8,720 nucleotides of DNA from Clostridium sp. CAG:288. Its GTDB lineage: Bacteria; Bacillota_I; Bacilli_A; RFN20; CAG-288. The stretch covers positions 1 through 8,720 of the forward strand of contig FR898185.1 of the NCBI GenBank assembly GCA_000437395.1, read 5' to 3'. The notes beneath the pieces are model-generated. The model was not told the origin of the DNA and searched no databases. It was given only the letters and a program-made list of their open reading frames with translations. This document shows positions 1-5,925 of the stretch, piece after piece (position 1 is the stretch's first letter; each line of letters opens with the position of its first letter). The position numbers and the translations under genes are program-made.

Positions 1-1
1 T

Positions 2-1549
2 CCACTTGATACAGTTGAACACTATGAAAAAGCTGATAAAGTAGTAATTACATCTATTGCAAACGAATCTTTCCATGAATATGGTGAAATTACAGGCAAT
101 ATTGAAATTGAATCTGGACATTTAGCAGTAGAAAGCACAGCAAAAGTTTCAACAATTGTTGCTAAGCCAACTAACACAGTTAAGTTGTCAGTAACTAATG
201 AAGAAAATGTTGGAACAATTGTTACTACAGATACAACAAAAACAACATTAAATGTTCCAGAAAGTGTCAAACCATCAGAAAGTCTTTCAGAAGATAAAAT
301 AGCTGAAATGGAGAAATTTGATGGTGGATTAGGAACAGAAAAGAGTCCATATTTAATTAGTACAGCAGATCAATTAGTTCAAATTGAAGATGGAAAATCT
401 TATTATTTAATTAGCAACATTAATCTTACCTCAAAACCTTTAATACATGTAAATGCTACTAACAGCCATATTTCAAGCTTTAAAAATGGGGTATTAAATG
501 GTAATGGATATACAATTACTATGGCTGAAGGAGCTTCGTTTGTTATTCATGCTGAATATTCTAAATTTAATGATGTAAACTTTATTTTCAATTATAAGAG
601 CGGAACTGATCAAACGATTGTAGAGTATTCTTCTAATTTGACAATGACAAATGTTCATACTTATGGGTCAGCATCTATGACTGGAAATGTCGGCTTATTC
701 TGCCTTTATTTAGGTCAGGGAGAAATATCAAATACTTATGCTACTTTTACAAATTGTGTTAATCATGCAAATATAACAGGTACTAGTTACAATTCATTAT
801 TTGTTGGATATACGTTTGTTGGACTTAACACTATACTTAATTTTGATGGATGTAAAAATGATGGTAATTTTGTCTCAACAGAAGGTGCTTTCTATCTTGC
901 AAACTGTGCTGGAGAAGGATCTTCAAAATCAACAAGTGTAACAATGAACATAAAAAATTCTGGAAATACAGAAACAGGTATATTTAGAGTTACAAATACT
1001 AGTGAAAAATTTAATCCATACATTTGTCGCTTTGCATCTGGATCAAAAATATTAGTTAAAGAAGATAATGAAACAAAAGTTGATGTTACTAAATTAGGGG
1101 ATATTTCATCTTCTTTACCATTTAATTGCTTCGTTGGTCCAAATGATGCAAATTTAAAGATTTCGTTAAATGATGATAATACATTCACTATTAGTAAATC
1201 TTCATATGAAAATGTTGCAAAGTATGTAGTAAGAGTCGGATTATATTCTCAAATTGTTAAAACTTATGTAGGCACACAACTTGTCTATGTTACTGAGACA
1301 ATTGAAAATAATGGTAGTGATTCATATAAGACAACTTTAAAAAATCTTAACTTTACAGAAACAAAAGGTAAAGGTAAAGGTACTATTGGTGATGGTGCTG
1401 TTGTTGTTGAAGTAAATGGTGTTGAATATTACTATTTCAATGTTGAAAATTGTGGACTTAAAAATGGCACACAAAAAGCAACAATATTTGAAGTATTAGC
1501 TTATGATTCTAATGGAACATTAATTTCGTCATATAAAGCTTCATTTTAA
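2..1549 (+). CDS. Beta-helix surface/secreted protein, C-terminal part (5' partial)
   Basis: The reading frame is open from base 2 to the TAA at 1547-1549, giving 515 visible residues. It enters from the left edge, so the true start and any signal peptide are outside the window. The TTG at 185 is an internal Leu codon with no ribosome binding site, not a start. Around visible residues 107-121 the motif GGLGTEKSPYLIS introduces the next domain. That motif is typical of the start of GLUG/right-handed parallel beta-helix modules in Firmicutes surface proteins. It is followed by short Asn/Gly/Thr-rich strands with recurring N-G, N-N-G and C-x-N patterns up to about residue 340. The last ~130 residues look like a separate beta-rich domain that I cannot name. 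No LPXTG motif, C-terminal membrane segment or basic tail is seen, so any wall attachment must be through the missing N-terminal part or non-covalent. Its job is probably adhesion or glycan binding outside the cell (inference). Coding status is secure; the family call is moderate. Confidence 0.8.
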   Translation, partial: PLDTVEHYEKADKVVITSIANESFHEYGEITGNIEIESGHLAVESTAKVSTIVAKPTNTVKLSVTNEENVGTIVTTDTTKTTLNVPESVKPSESLSEDKIAEMEKFDGGLGTEKSPYLISTADQLVQIEDGKSYYLISNINLTSKPLIHVNATNSHISSFKNGVLNGNGYTITMAEGASFVIHAEYSKFNDVNFIFNYKSGTDQTIVEYSSNLTMTNVHTYGSASMTGNVGLFCLYLGQGEISNTYATFTNCVNHANITGTSYNSLFVGYTFVGLNTILNFDGCKNDGNFVSTEGAFYLANCAGEGSSKSTSVTMNIKNSGNTETGIFRVTNTSEKFNPYICRFASGSKILVKEDNETKVDVTKLGDISSSLPFNCFVGPNDANLKISLNDDNTFTISKSSYENVAKYVVRVGLYSQIVKTYVGTQLVYVTETIENNGSDSYKTTLKNLNFTETKGKGKGTIGDGAVVVEVNGVEYYYFNVENCGLKNGTQKATIFEVLAYDSNGTLISSYKASF

Positions 1550-1594
1550 TTAATTTGTTTATTAGAATATAAAAAAGTAATATTTAATTTCAAA

Positions 1595-1640
1595 ATAAAA
1601 GCTCAAAGTTCATTGTGAACTTTGAGCCCTTTTTTATTTC
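1595..1640. terminator. Bidirectional intrinsic terminator between convergent genes
   Basis: A perfect 12-bp stem, GCTCAAAGTTCA (1601-1612) with its complement (1616-1627), closes a 3-nt TTG loop. On the plus strand it is followed by CC and a T run (1630-1635). On the minus strand it is followed by TTTTATTTTG (complement of 1591-1600). It lies 51 bp after the stop of the surface protein gene and touches the stop codon of the minus-strand glycosyltransferase (1634-1636), so one hairpin can end both transcripts. Confidence 0.9.
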
Positions 1641-2605
1641 TTAGTTTTTGGAGCGTCGTATTGTTCTTCAATAATATATTGAGGTCTACGTTGAGTATTG
1701 ACCATGAGGTTTTGTAGATATAAGCAAGGAATTGTAATTATCAATGAAATAATACCTACTGCTAATATAATGCTTGAAATAATTAAGAACGATTGAATTA
1801 TATTCTGAGAATTTATACCCCAACGATAATCTCCATTAACAAATAGCAATACAAGTGTTGTAACAAAGCCTAAGAACCCGATGCTTGAGAATGCAATACC
1901 TATATGTAGTGGTAAATAGAGTAGAGCATTTGTTGAACAAGTAATTGTTCTAAAAGCTAACTTAAACAATTTTCTGTAGTTATATTTTGTTTTGCCAGCT
2001 GCTCTTTCCGGTCTATCAAACTCTATGATCTTTGTTTTGAAACCAACATATGTTGCTTCGGATTTAAATAGTCTTTCTGTTTCAGGCATGTCCATAATTA
2101 TTTTAACAACGCGTTTAGTCATTAATCTAAAGTAAGAAACATTATCTTGAATTACTTCTCGACCACTTATACCATTAATAAACTTATAGAAAGCTTTTGA
2201 TGTAAATCTCTTAACAAAGGAGTCACCATCTCTTTTTCTTCTCTTAGGGCAAACAACTTCGTATCCGTTTTCAGCTTCTTTTAGCATGTCTTTAATTAAC
2301 TCTGGCGGGTCTTGGAAGTCACAGTCCATAGGAATTATATAGTCTCCTTTGGCGGCTCTTAAACCTGCTGCTAAAGCAGCTTCTTGACCAAAGTTACGTG
2401 AGAAAGATATATATGTTATAAAGTCGTTTTCTCTAGCTGCAGCTCTTATTAATTCTAAAGTTTTATCTTTAGAACCATCGTTTACTAATACTAGTTCATA
2501 TTTATAGCTTTCATCATCAATAAAAAGTTCTTTAGCTTTTTTGATGAATATTGGGAACATTTCTTCTTCGTTATAAAAAGGGACAACAATACTTACAGTT
2601 TTCAT
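1634..2605 (-). CDS. Family 2 glycosyltransferase, GtrB/DPM1-like (polyprenyl-phosphate sugar synthase)
   Basis: This 323-residue protein has the usual length and order of bacterial GtrB/CsbB/YkcC-type GT2 enzymes. Those enzymes move a sugar from a nucleotide donor to undecaprenyl phosphate at the inner face of the membrane. Visible motifs are VVPFYNEEE (7-15), VNDGSKDKT (41-49), SRNFGQEAALAAGLRAAKGD (69-88) and the metal/donor motif DCDFQDPPE (94-102). The RPERAAGKTKY motif (198-208) follows. Two hydrophobic segments lie at about 229-255 and 268-295, with a short polar tail. The start is set by GGAAGG (complement of 2611-2619) five bases upstream of the ATG. No GtrA-type flippase or GtrC-type transferase is next to it, so the final acceptor (teichoic acid, polysaccharide or glycolipid) and the sugar (often glucose, GlcNAc or an aminosugar in this family) cannot be told. 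It is transcribed alone, away from the metal operon. The family is certain and the substrate is unknown. Confidence 0.93.
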   Translation of the reverse strand: MKTVSIVVPFYNEEEMFPIFIKKAKELFIDDESYKYELVLVNDGSKDKTLELIRAAARENDFITYISFSRNFGQEAALAAGLRAAKGDYIIPMDCDFQDPPELIKDMLKEAENGYEVVCPKRRKRDGDSFVKRFTSKAFYKFINGISGREVIQDNVSYFRLMTKRVVKIIMDMPETERLFKSEATYVGFKTKIIEFDRPERAAGKTKYNYRKLFKLAFRTITCSTNALLYLPLHIGIAFSSIGFLGFVTTLVLLFVNGDYRWGINSQNIIQSFLIISSIILAVGIISLIITIPCLYLQNLMVNTQRRPQYIIEEQYDAPKTKK

Positions 2606-2627
2606 AGGTTACCTTCCTTATAAAAAT

Positions 2628-2656
2628 ATTATAACATGTTGAAATAAACAAACATA
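2628..2656 (-). promoter_or_regulatory. Promoter of the glycosyltransferase gene (extended -10)
   Basis: On the minus strand the -10 hexamer is TATAAT (complement of 2628-2633). It is preceded by TG at the right distance, giving TGTTATAAT, an extended -10. The -35 at 17-bp spacing (complement of 2651-2656) reads TATGTT, which is weak; an extended -10 can compensate for this. The gene starts 22 bp downstream of the hexamer. Confidence 0.7.
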
Positions 2657-2665
2657 TAATAAAAC

Positions 2666-2685
2666 ATATGAACAATTATTCATAT
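2666..2685. promoter_or_regulatory. Putative ArsR/CadC operator 1
   Basis: The element ATATGAACAATTATTCATAT is a near-perfect palindrome; 18 of 20 positions agree with its reverse complement. Inverted repeats with such TGAA/TTCA half-sites are typical of ArsR/SmtB metal sensors. It sits just upstream of the -35 of the metal operon and just upstream of the -35 region of the divergent glycosyltransferase gene. Binding by the adjacent regulator is inferred. Confidence 0.65.
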
Positions 2686-2690
2686 TTGTG

Positions 2691-2718
2691 TTGACATTCG
2701 AAAACATATGAATATAAT
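2691..2718 (+). promoter_or_regulatory. Promoter of the cadC-cadA operon
   Basis: A consensus -35 TTGACA (2691-2696) and consensus -10 TATAAT (2713-2718) are separated by 16 bp. Transcription would start near 2725, inside operator 2. Both hexamers are perfect, so the basal promoter should be strong, which fits control by repression. Confidence 0.85.
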
Positions 2719-2727
2719 AACATATGT
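2704..2727. promoter_or_regulatory. Putative operator arms overlapping the -10
   Basis: The outer arms ACATATG (2704-2710) and CATATGT (2721-2727) are perfect complements separated by 10 bp, with TATAAT inside the spacer. Read as a 20-mer from 2706, it matches operator 1 at 13 of 20 positions, mostly the outer arms. It is a weaker match than the other two copies and may be a half-site arrangement rather than a full operator. Confidence 0.4.
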
Positions 2728-2741
2728 ACAGATATTCATAT
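2722..2741. promoter_or_regulatory. Putative ArsR/CadC operator 2
   Basis: The element ATATGTACAGATATTCATAT matches operator 1 at 17 of 20 positions and has the same length and arms. Its start is 56 bp from that of operator 1. It covers the predicted transcription start and ends just before the ribosome binding site (AAAGGGG, 2743-2749). A repressor bound here would block transcription start. Sequence similarity is seen directly; function is inferred. Confidence 0.65.
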
Positions 2742-2755
2742 GAAAGGGGCTTCTA

Positions 2756-3127
2756 ATGGAAAAATTTGATAAAGACGTTGAGTTGTGTGAAGAAGAAGTG
2801 GAACATAACGACATTATTAAAGAACTTAAAGATCACATGTTAACAGATGATTTGTTTAATAGTTTAGCTAACTTATACAAAATATTTGGTGATGCTACAA
2901 GAATAAAGATAGTCTATATTTTATTTGAGCATGAGTGCTGTGTTTGTGACATTGCTGCTACTCTTGGAACAACTCAATCAAACGTTTCACATCAATTGCA
3001 AATATTAAAGTCTAACGATTTAGTTAGCTATAGACGTGAAGGGAAACAAATAATTTATTCGTTAAAAGACTCCCATGTAAAAGATATATTTGAAAAGGGA
3101 TATGAACATATAACGGAGGAAAAGTAG
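2756..3127 (+). CDS. cadC: ArsR/SmtB-family metal-sensing repressor, CadC-like
   Basis: This 123-residue winged-helix protein probably represses its own operon and releases DNA on binding a soft or borderline metal such as Zn(II), Cd(II) or Pb(II). The core contains IFGDATRIKIVYIL (43-56), then the metal-helix motif CCVCD (61-65), and the recognition helix TTQSNVSHQLQILK (72-85). The beta wing is around YRREGKQIIYSL (92-103). Cys11, Cys62 and Cys64 fit the alpha3N thiolate site of CadC-type sensors. Asp105, His107, His118 and Glu121 match the alpha5 D-x-H-x10-H-x2-E site of SmtB/CadC, and the distance from the second CVC cysteine to the Asp (41 residues) fits CadC. Cys61 is an extra neighbouring thiol. 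The start follows AAAGGGG six bases upstream. The gene lies under its own operators and one base from the exporter gene. Family certain; CadC subtype likely; exact metal not proven. Confidence 0.92.
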   Translation: MEKFDKDVELCEEEVEHNDIIKELKDHMLTDDLFNSLANLYKIFGDATRIKIVYILFEHECCVCDIAATLGTTQSNVSHQLQILKSNDLVSYRREGKQIIYSLKDSHVKDIFEKGYEHITEEK

Positions 3128-3131
3128 TATG
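3115..3131 (+). promoter_or_regulatory. Ribosome binding site of cadA inside the end of cadC
   Basis: GGAGG (3115-3119) lies in the last codons of the repressor gene. The repressor stop TAG (3125-3127) is one base from the exporter ATG (3129-3131), with 9 bases between GGAGG and ATG. This arrangement fixes the exporter start and suggests translational coupling. Confidence 0.85.
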
Positions 3132-5171
3132 GATAAGAAACACGATCACGAAGAAGATTGTTGTTGTGAAAAAGACGAACATCATCACGATGAATGCTGT
3201 TGTCACCACGATCATGAACATGAAGAACACGATGAATGTTGCTGTCACGATCACGAAGACGAACATAAAGGTCATAGTCATGGAGGCTGTGGATGCTCTT
3301 GCTGTCATCATGAAGAGAAATCTGAAGAAGAAGAAAAGAAAGAGATGATTATCAACATAATAAGAGTTGCTATTTCAGCAGTCTTAGTTGGTGTCTCATA
3401 TGTCAAATTTGATTCTTGGATTCCTGGATTTATCCTTTGTATAGTCGCTTATTTAATTCTTGTTTATGATGTATTAATTAGAGCAGTTAAGAACATTATT
3501 CACGGAGAAGTATTCGATGAGAACTTCTTAATGTTAATAGCCACTGTTGGTGCTATGGCTATTAAAGAGTTCCAAGAAGGTGTACTAGTTTTACTCTTCT
3601 ACCATGTCGGTGAAATGTTAGAAGATTACGCTACAGCTAAATCTCATGAAAGCATTGTTGGTTTAATTGACAACATGCCTTTATTAGCTCATGTTGTTAC
3701 TGATGATGGAATAGTTGAAAAGAAACCAGAAGAAGTCGAAATTGGTACTGTTATTGAAGTAAGACCAGGTGAAAAAATTGCTTTAGATGGTGAAGTAGTT
3801 AGTGGTAATACTACATTAGATTTATCATCATTAACAGGTGAATCAATACCTCAAGATGCGTCAGTTGGTACTAAAGTTTATAGTGGGACTATTAATAACG
3901 ATGGCTTAATTCGTATTAAGACAACAAAGGAATTCAGTGATTCTACATTAAGTAAGATTTTGGATTTGGTTGAAAACGAAGAAAGCAAAAAGAGTAAGAG
4001 TGAATCATTTATCTCTAGATTCGCTAAGATCTATACTCCTGTAGTGATTCTCATTGCATTATTGACATTCTTAATTCCATCTATCATCGCTAGATTTGAT
4101 AGTAGAACTATCGGTTATTTATATCAAGCTTTGAACATGCTTATTATCTCATGTCCATGTTCACTTGTAATTTCAGTCCCATTAGCCTTCTTTGCAGGTA
4201 TGGGTAAAGCAAGTAGATTAGGTGTATTAATTAAAGGCAGTTTAGCTATTGAAAACATGGCTAAAGCTGAAAATGTTGTCTTTGATAAAACTGGTACATT
4301 AACAACAGGTCAATTCCAAGTTAGAAATGTTATTGGTGAAGATACAATGCGTATTGCTTCAGCTCTCGAAGCCAAAGTTTCTCACCCAATTGCTAAAGCA
4401 GTTGTTAAAGCTAGCGGAGAAAGTGATTTAGTAGTTGAAGAATTTGAAAATATTAAAGGTGAAGGTGTTACTGGTAAAATTGATGGAGTTACCTATTATT
4501 TAGGAAATGCTTCATTATTAAGTAAACACGGTGTTGAAGTTACAGAACTTAACTCCCCATTCAAAGTATTATACTTAGGTTCTTCTAATGGCTTTGTTGG
4601 CTCAATAGAAATCGCTGATACAATTAAAGATACAACAAAAGATGCCTTAGCTGATTTAAAACATTTGAAGGTTAAGAAAGAAATAATGCTCAGTGGCGAT
4701 AATGCTGAAATTTGTAAGAAAGTTGCTGAAGAAGTAGGTATTGATGAAACATATGGAGAATTGATGCCAGATCAAAAGTTATCTAAACTTGCTGAAATAA
4801 AAACAACAGGCAAAACAGTCTTTGTCGGTGATGGTATGAACGACTCACCTTCTCTCCTTTCTGCTGATGTCGGTGTTGCTATGGGTGGTTTAGGATCAGA
4901 TGCAGCTATTGAATCAGCTGATGCTGTCGTCATGAACGATGACTTATTAAAAGTTGCTGAATATAAGAGATTATCTAAGAAAGTTATGCTTTATATTTAT
5001 GAAGATATAGTAGGAATTTTGTTAGTAAAAGTTTTATTCTTGGTTTTAGCAATGCTTGGTAAATCAAATATGATCTTAGCTATTTTAGCTGATGTCGGTG
5101 TCTTAGTCTTAGCAGTCTTGAACTCACTAAGAATAATGCTTTATAAATCAAAGTATAAAAAATCTAAATAA
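3129..5171 (+). CDS. cadA: P1B-2 heavy-metal P-type ATPase (Zn/Cd/Pb exporter) with Cys/His-rich N-terminus
   Basis: This 680-residue membrane pump uses ATP to move metal ions out of the cytoplasm. After the unusual N-terminus come TM1-4 (about 73-93, 98-118, 131-147, 149-166, with the GE pair at 161-162). The actuator motif TGES is at 236-239. TM5-6 follow (about 299-321 and 333-357), with SCPC (341-344) in TM6. The phosphorylation motif DKTGT is at 386-390 (Asp386), the HP locus SHPIA at 418-422, GDGMND at 567-572, and TM7-8 are near 620-670. Lys634 in TM7 and Asp655 in TM8 (context ADVGVLVLAVLNSLR) are the P1B-2 markers of ZntA/CadA, so Zn2+, Cd2+ or Pb2+ is expected rather than Cu+. All catalytic motifs are present, so the pump looks functional. 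No HMA (GMTCxxC) domain exists. Residues 5-61 instead hold 13 Cys and 17 His. The gene is second in an operon with its sensor and is followed by a terminator. Cation class is confident; the exact metal is not. Confidence 0.96.
   Translation: MDKKHDHEEDCCCEKDEHHHDECCCHHDHEHEEHDECCCHDHEDEHKGHSHGGCGCSCCHHEEKSEEEEKKEMIINIIRVAISAVLVGVSYVKFDSWIPGFILCIVAYLILVYDVLIRAVKNIIHGEVFDENFLMLIATVGAMAIKEFQEGVLVLLFYHVGEMLEDYATAKSHESIVGLIDNMPLLAHVVTDDGIVEKKPEEVEIGTVIEVRPGEKIALDGEVVSGNTTLDLSSLTGESIPQDASVGTKVYSGTINNDGLIRIKTTKEFSDSTLSKILDLVENEESKKSKSESFISRFAKIYTPVVILIALLTFLIPSIIARFDSRTIGYLYQALNMLIISCPCSLVISVPLAFFAGMGKASRLGVLIKGSLAIENMAKAENVVFDKTGTLTTGQFQVRNVIGEDTMRIASALEAKVSHPIAKAVVKASGESDLVVEEFENIKGEGVTGKIDGVTYYLGNASLLSKHGVEVTELNSPFKVLYLGSSNGFVGSIEIADTIKDTTKDALADLKHLKVKKEIMLSGDNAEICKKVAEEVGIDETYGELMPDQKLSKLAEIKTTGKTVFVGDGMNDSPSLLSADVGVAMGGLGSDAAIESADAVVMNDDLLKVAEYKRLSKKVMLYIYEDIVGILLVKVLFLVLAMLGKSNMILAILADVGVLVLAVLNSLRIMLYKSKYKKSK
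3141..3311 (+). repeat. Cys/His-rich repeat region encoding the exporter's N-terminal metal tail
   Basis: This stretch encodes residues 5-61 of the ATPase. Three CCC triplets lie at 11-13, 23-25 and 37-39. Around the last two the pattern is about 14 residues long (DECCCHHDHEHEEH at 21-34, then DECCCHDHEDEHKG at 35-48). A CGCSCCHH cluster follows at 54-61, and then an acidic/lysine linker at 62-72. The DNA of units two and three is near-identical (GATGAATGYTGYTGTCAC), indicating local duplication. Confidence 0.85.
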
Positions 5172-5176
5172 ATATT

Positions 5177-5219
5177 AAGAGGTTATGAAAGTTATAGTTA
5201 GCTTTCAAACCTCTTTTTA
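5177..5219 (+). terminator. Intrinsic terminator of the cadC-cadA operon
   Basis: AGAGGTT (5178-5184) pairs with AACCTCT (5208-5214), and TGAAAG (5186-5191) pairs with CTTTCA (5202-5207), leaving one bulged A and a 10-nt loop. A T run follows (5214-5218). It begins six bases after the cadA stop codon. Confidence 0.9.
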
Positions 5220-5323
5220 TGTATAGAAAAATAATTGAAATGAGATGAATAAATAGATAAGACATAGAACACAAAACAAATTATAGCCAATAAATATAAA
5301 TTTATAGCAATCAACTCTTATTA

Positions 5324-5395
5324 GAAAATGACGGATTCAAGAAATCGAAATAAAGAATAAACCTAAAATTTTGAAGCTTTGATATCCGTCTTTTC
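5324..5395. repeat. Imperfect inverted repeat, possible bidirectional terminator or element end
   Basis: GAAAA-T-GACGGAT (5324-5336, T bulged) is complementary over 12 pairs to ATCCGTCTTTTC (5384-5395). Inside, TCAAG (5337-5341) can pair with CTTTGA (5377-5382) with small bulges. The central loop is long (about 35 nt) and AT-rich. Both strands have a short T run at the outer end (TTTTC), as in a bidirectional terminator, but the long loop is unusual. Confidence 0.55.
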
Positions 5396-5412
5396 ATCAT
5401 GCCTAAATTACA

Positions 5413-5450
5413 AACCCTCTCTGTTTTGGAAACAAAACGGAGGTTTTTTA
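5413..5450 (+). terminator. Intrinsic terminator in the intergenic region
   Basis: GTTTTG (5423-5428) pairs with CAAAAC (5433-5438) around a GAAA loop. CTCTCT-side bases upstream pair with GGAGG (5439-5443), including wobble pairs, and then a run of six T follows (5444-5449). No intact gene ends just upstream, so it may end a lost gene, a short RNA, or read-through from the metal operon. Confidence 0.75.
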
Positions 5451-5482
5451 TTTTAAAACTAAGAAAACTAACAATTAAGTAA

Positions 5483-5626
5483 ATTGAATTTGATGATGGT
5501 GATAAGTCTTTCTTGCAATCTGAAATGTGTAAAAAATTAGGACTATCTAAAAATACAGTGTCAGAAAGAGTTAAAAATTTAGAAAAAAATATAAAAGAAA
5601 ATTTTGTTAACCGAACTTTTTATTAA
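5483..5626 (+). pseudogene. Remnant of a helix-turn-helix DNA-binding protein
   Basis: The frame between TAA at 5480-5482 and TAA at 5624-5626 encodes 47 residues. Its centre, SEMCKKLGLSKNTVSERVKNLEKN, written here in two pieces as SEMCKKLGLSK and NTVSERVKNLEKN, has the spacing and residue pattern of a winged or MarR/Lrp-like helix-turn-helix: helix, Gly turn, then SKNTVSERV recognition helix. There is no ribosome binding site. The only ATG is internal (5525-5527 region), and the rest of the protein is missing. The same frame continues past the stop with further stops at 5660 and 5678. I read it as a broken gene; the exact family is not determined. Confidence 0.5.
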
Positions 5627-5680
5627 TTTTGCGGACTAAGACATAGAAGGGAAGAAAATTAAAACCTTCTAGAAAGTTGA

Positions 5681-5782
5681 GGAAAGCAAGATGTAGGAAA
5701 AATCACATTCAAATTAAGGGATAGGAATAATTGCGCTAGTTTAATAAAGGAGAAAGTTCTATGTAAGGCTAAAAAGTATTAA
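5681..5782 (+). pseudogene. Short decayed open stretch, unidentified
   Basis: After a TGA at 5678-5680 the frame stays open for 33 codons to the TAA at 5780-5782, reading GKQDVGKITFKLRDRNN and then CASLIKEKVLCKAKKY. It is in the same frame as the helix-turn-helix remnant, has no start or ribosome binding site, and overlaps the next broken frame. It may be the tail of the same decayed gene. Homology is not recognised, and it could be chance. Confidence 0.2.
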
Positions 5783-5919
5783 GTAAAAAACAGTTTAGAG
5801 TGATGGCTGAAAAATTAGATTTTAACAAATTCAGTCGTTTTGTAGATATAAGTGAAATAAGCGAATATTTAAATGACGAATTTATTAAAAAAACACCTTA
5901 TGTCAAAAAAATATTTTAA
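5761..5919 (+). pseudogene. Small reading frame with start codon followed by two in-frame stops
   Basis: AAAGGAG (5746-5752) lies 8 bases before an ATG (5761-5763), as at a real gene start. The next codons are TAA, GGC and TAA, and then the same frame is open for 48 codons to TAA at 5917-5919. The protein after the stops begins KVLSKKQFRV and continues MAEKLDFNKFSRFVDISEIS, ending KTPYVKKIF. An ATG at 5803 could start a 38-residue version but has no ribosome binding site. The stop overlaps the ribosome binding site of the RHS gene, so the two may once have been coupled. I recognise no family. It is most likely a small gene inactivated by point mutations near its start. Confidence 0.45.
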
Positions 5920-5925
5920 AGGAGG
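5918..5925 (+). promoter_or_regulatory. Strong ribosome binding site of the RHS-repeat gene
   Basis: AAAGGAGG is a near-perfect match to the anti-Shine-Dalgarno complement and sits 8 bases before ATG 5934. It fixes the start and overlaps the stop codon of the small upstream frame. Confidence 0.85.

Noticed and set aside
185..187. TTG as start codon of the first gene
   Set aside because: The frame is open from base 2, there is no ribosome binding site before 185, and the upstream residues read as normal protein. The gene simply enters from outside.
3024..3311. 95-residue minus-strand frame opposite the Cys/His tail
   Set aside because: Its Met/Thr/Val/Phe-rich low-complexity sequence is the complement of repeated His/Asp/Glu/Cys codons, and it has no ribosome binding site. 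It is a shadow.
3166..3348. 60-residue plus-strand frame within the exporter gene
   Set aside because: It is an out-of-frame reading of the same Cys/His repeat, rich in Asn, Thr and Lys, with no start signal.
5311..5400. 29-residue basic minus-strand frame (starts MMKRRISKLQ) overlapping the inverted repeat
   Set aside because: I considered a small hydrophobic toxin, but there is no ribosome binding site or clear membrane segment, and such short frames are expected by chance.
5676..5690. GAGGAAAGC resembling the RNase P RNA core GAGGAAAGUC
   Set aside because: Only this short match is present; the other conserved rnpB elements and the overall size are missing.
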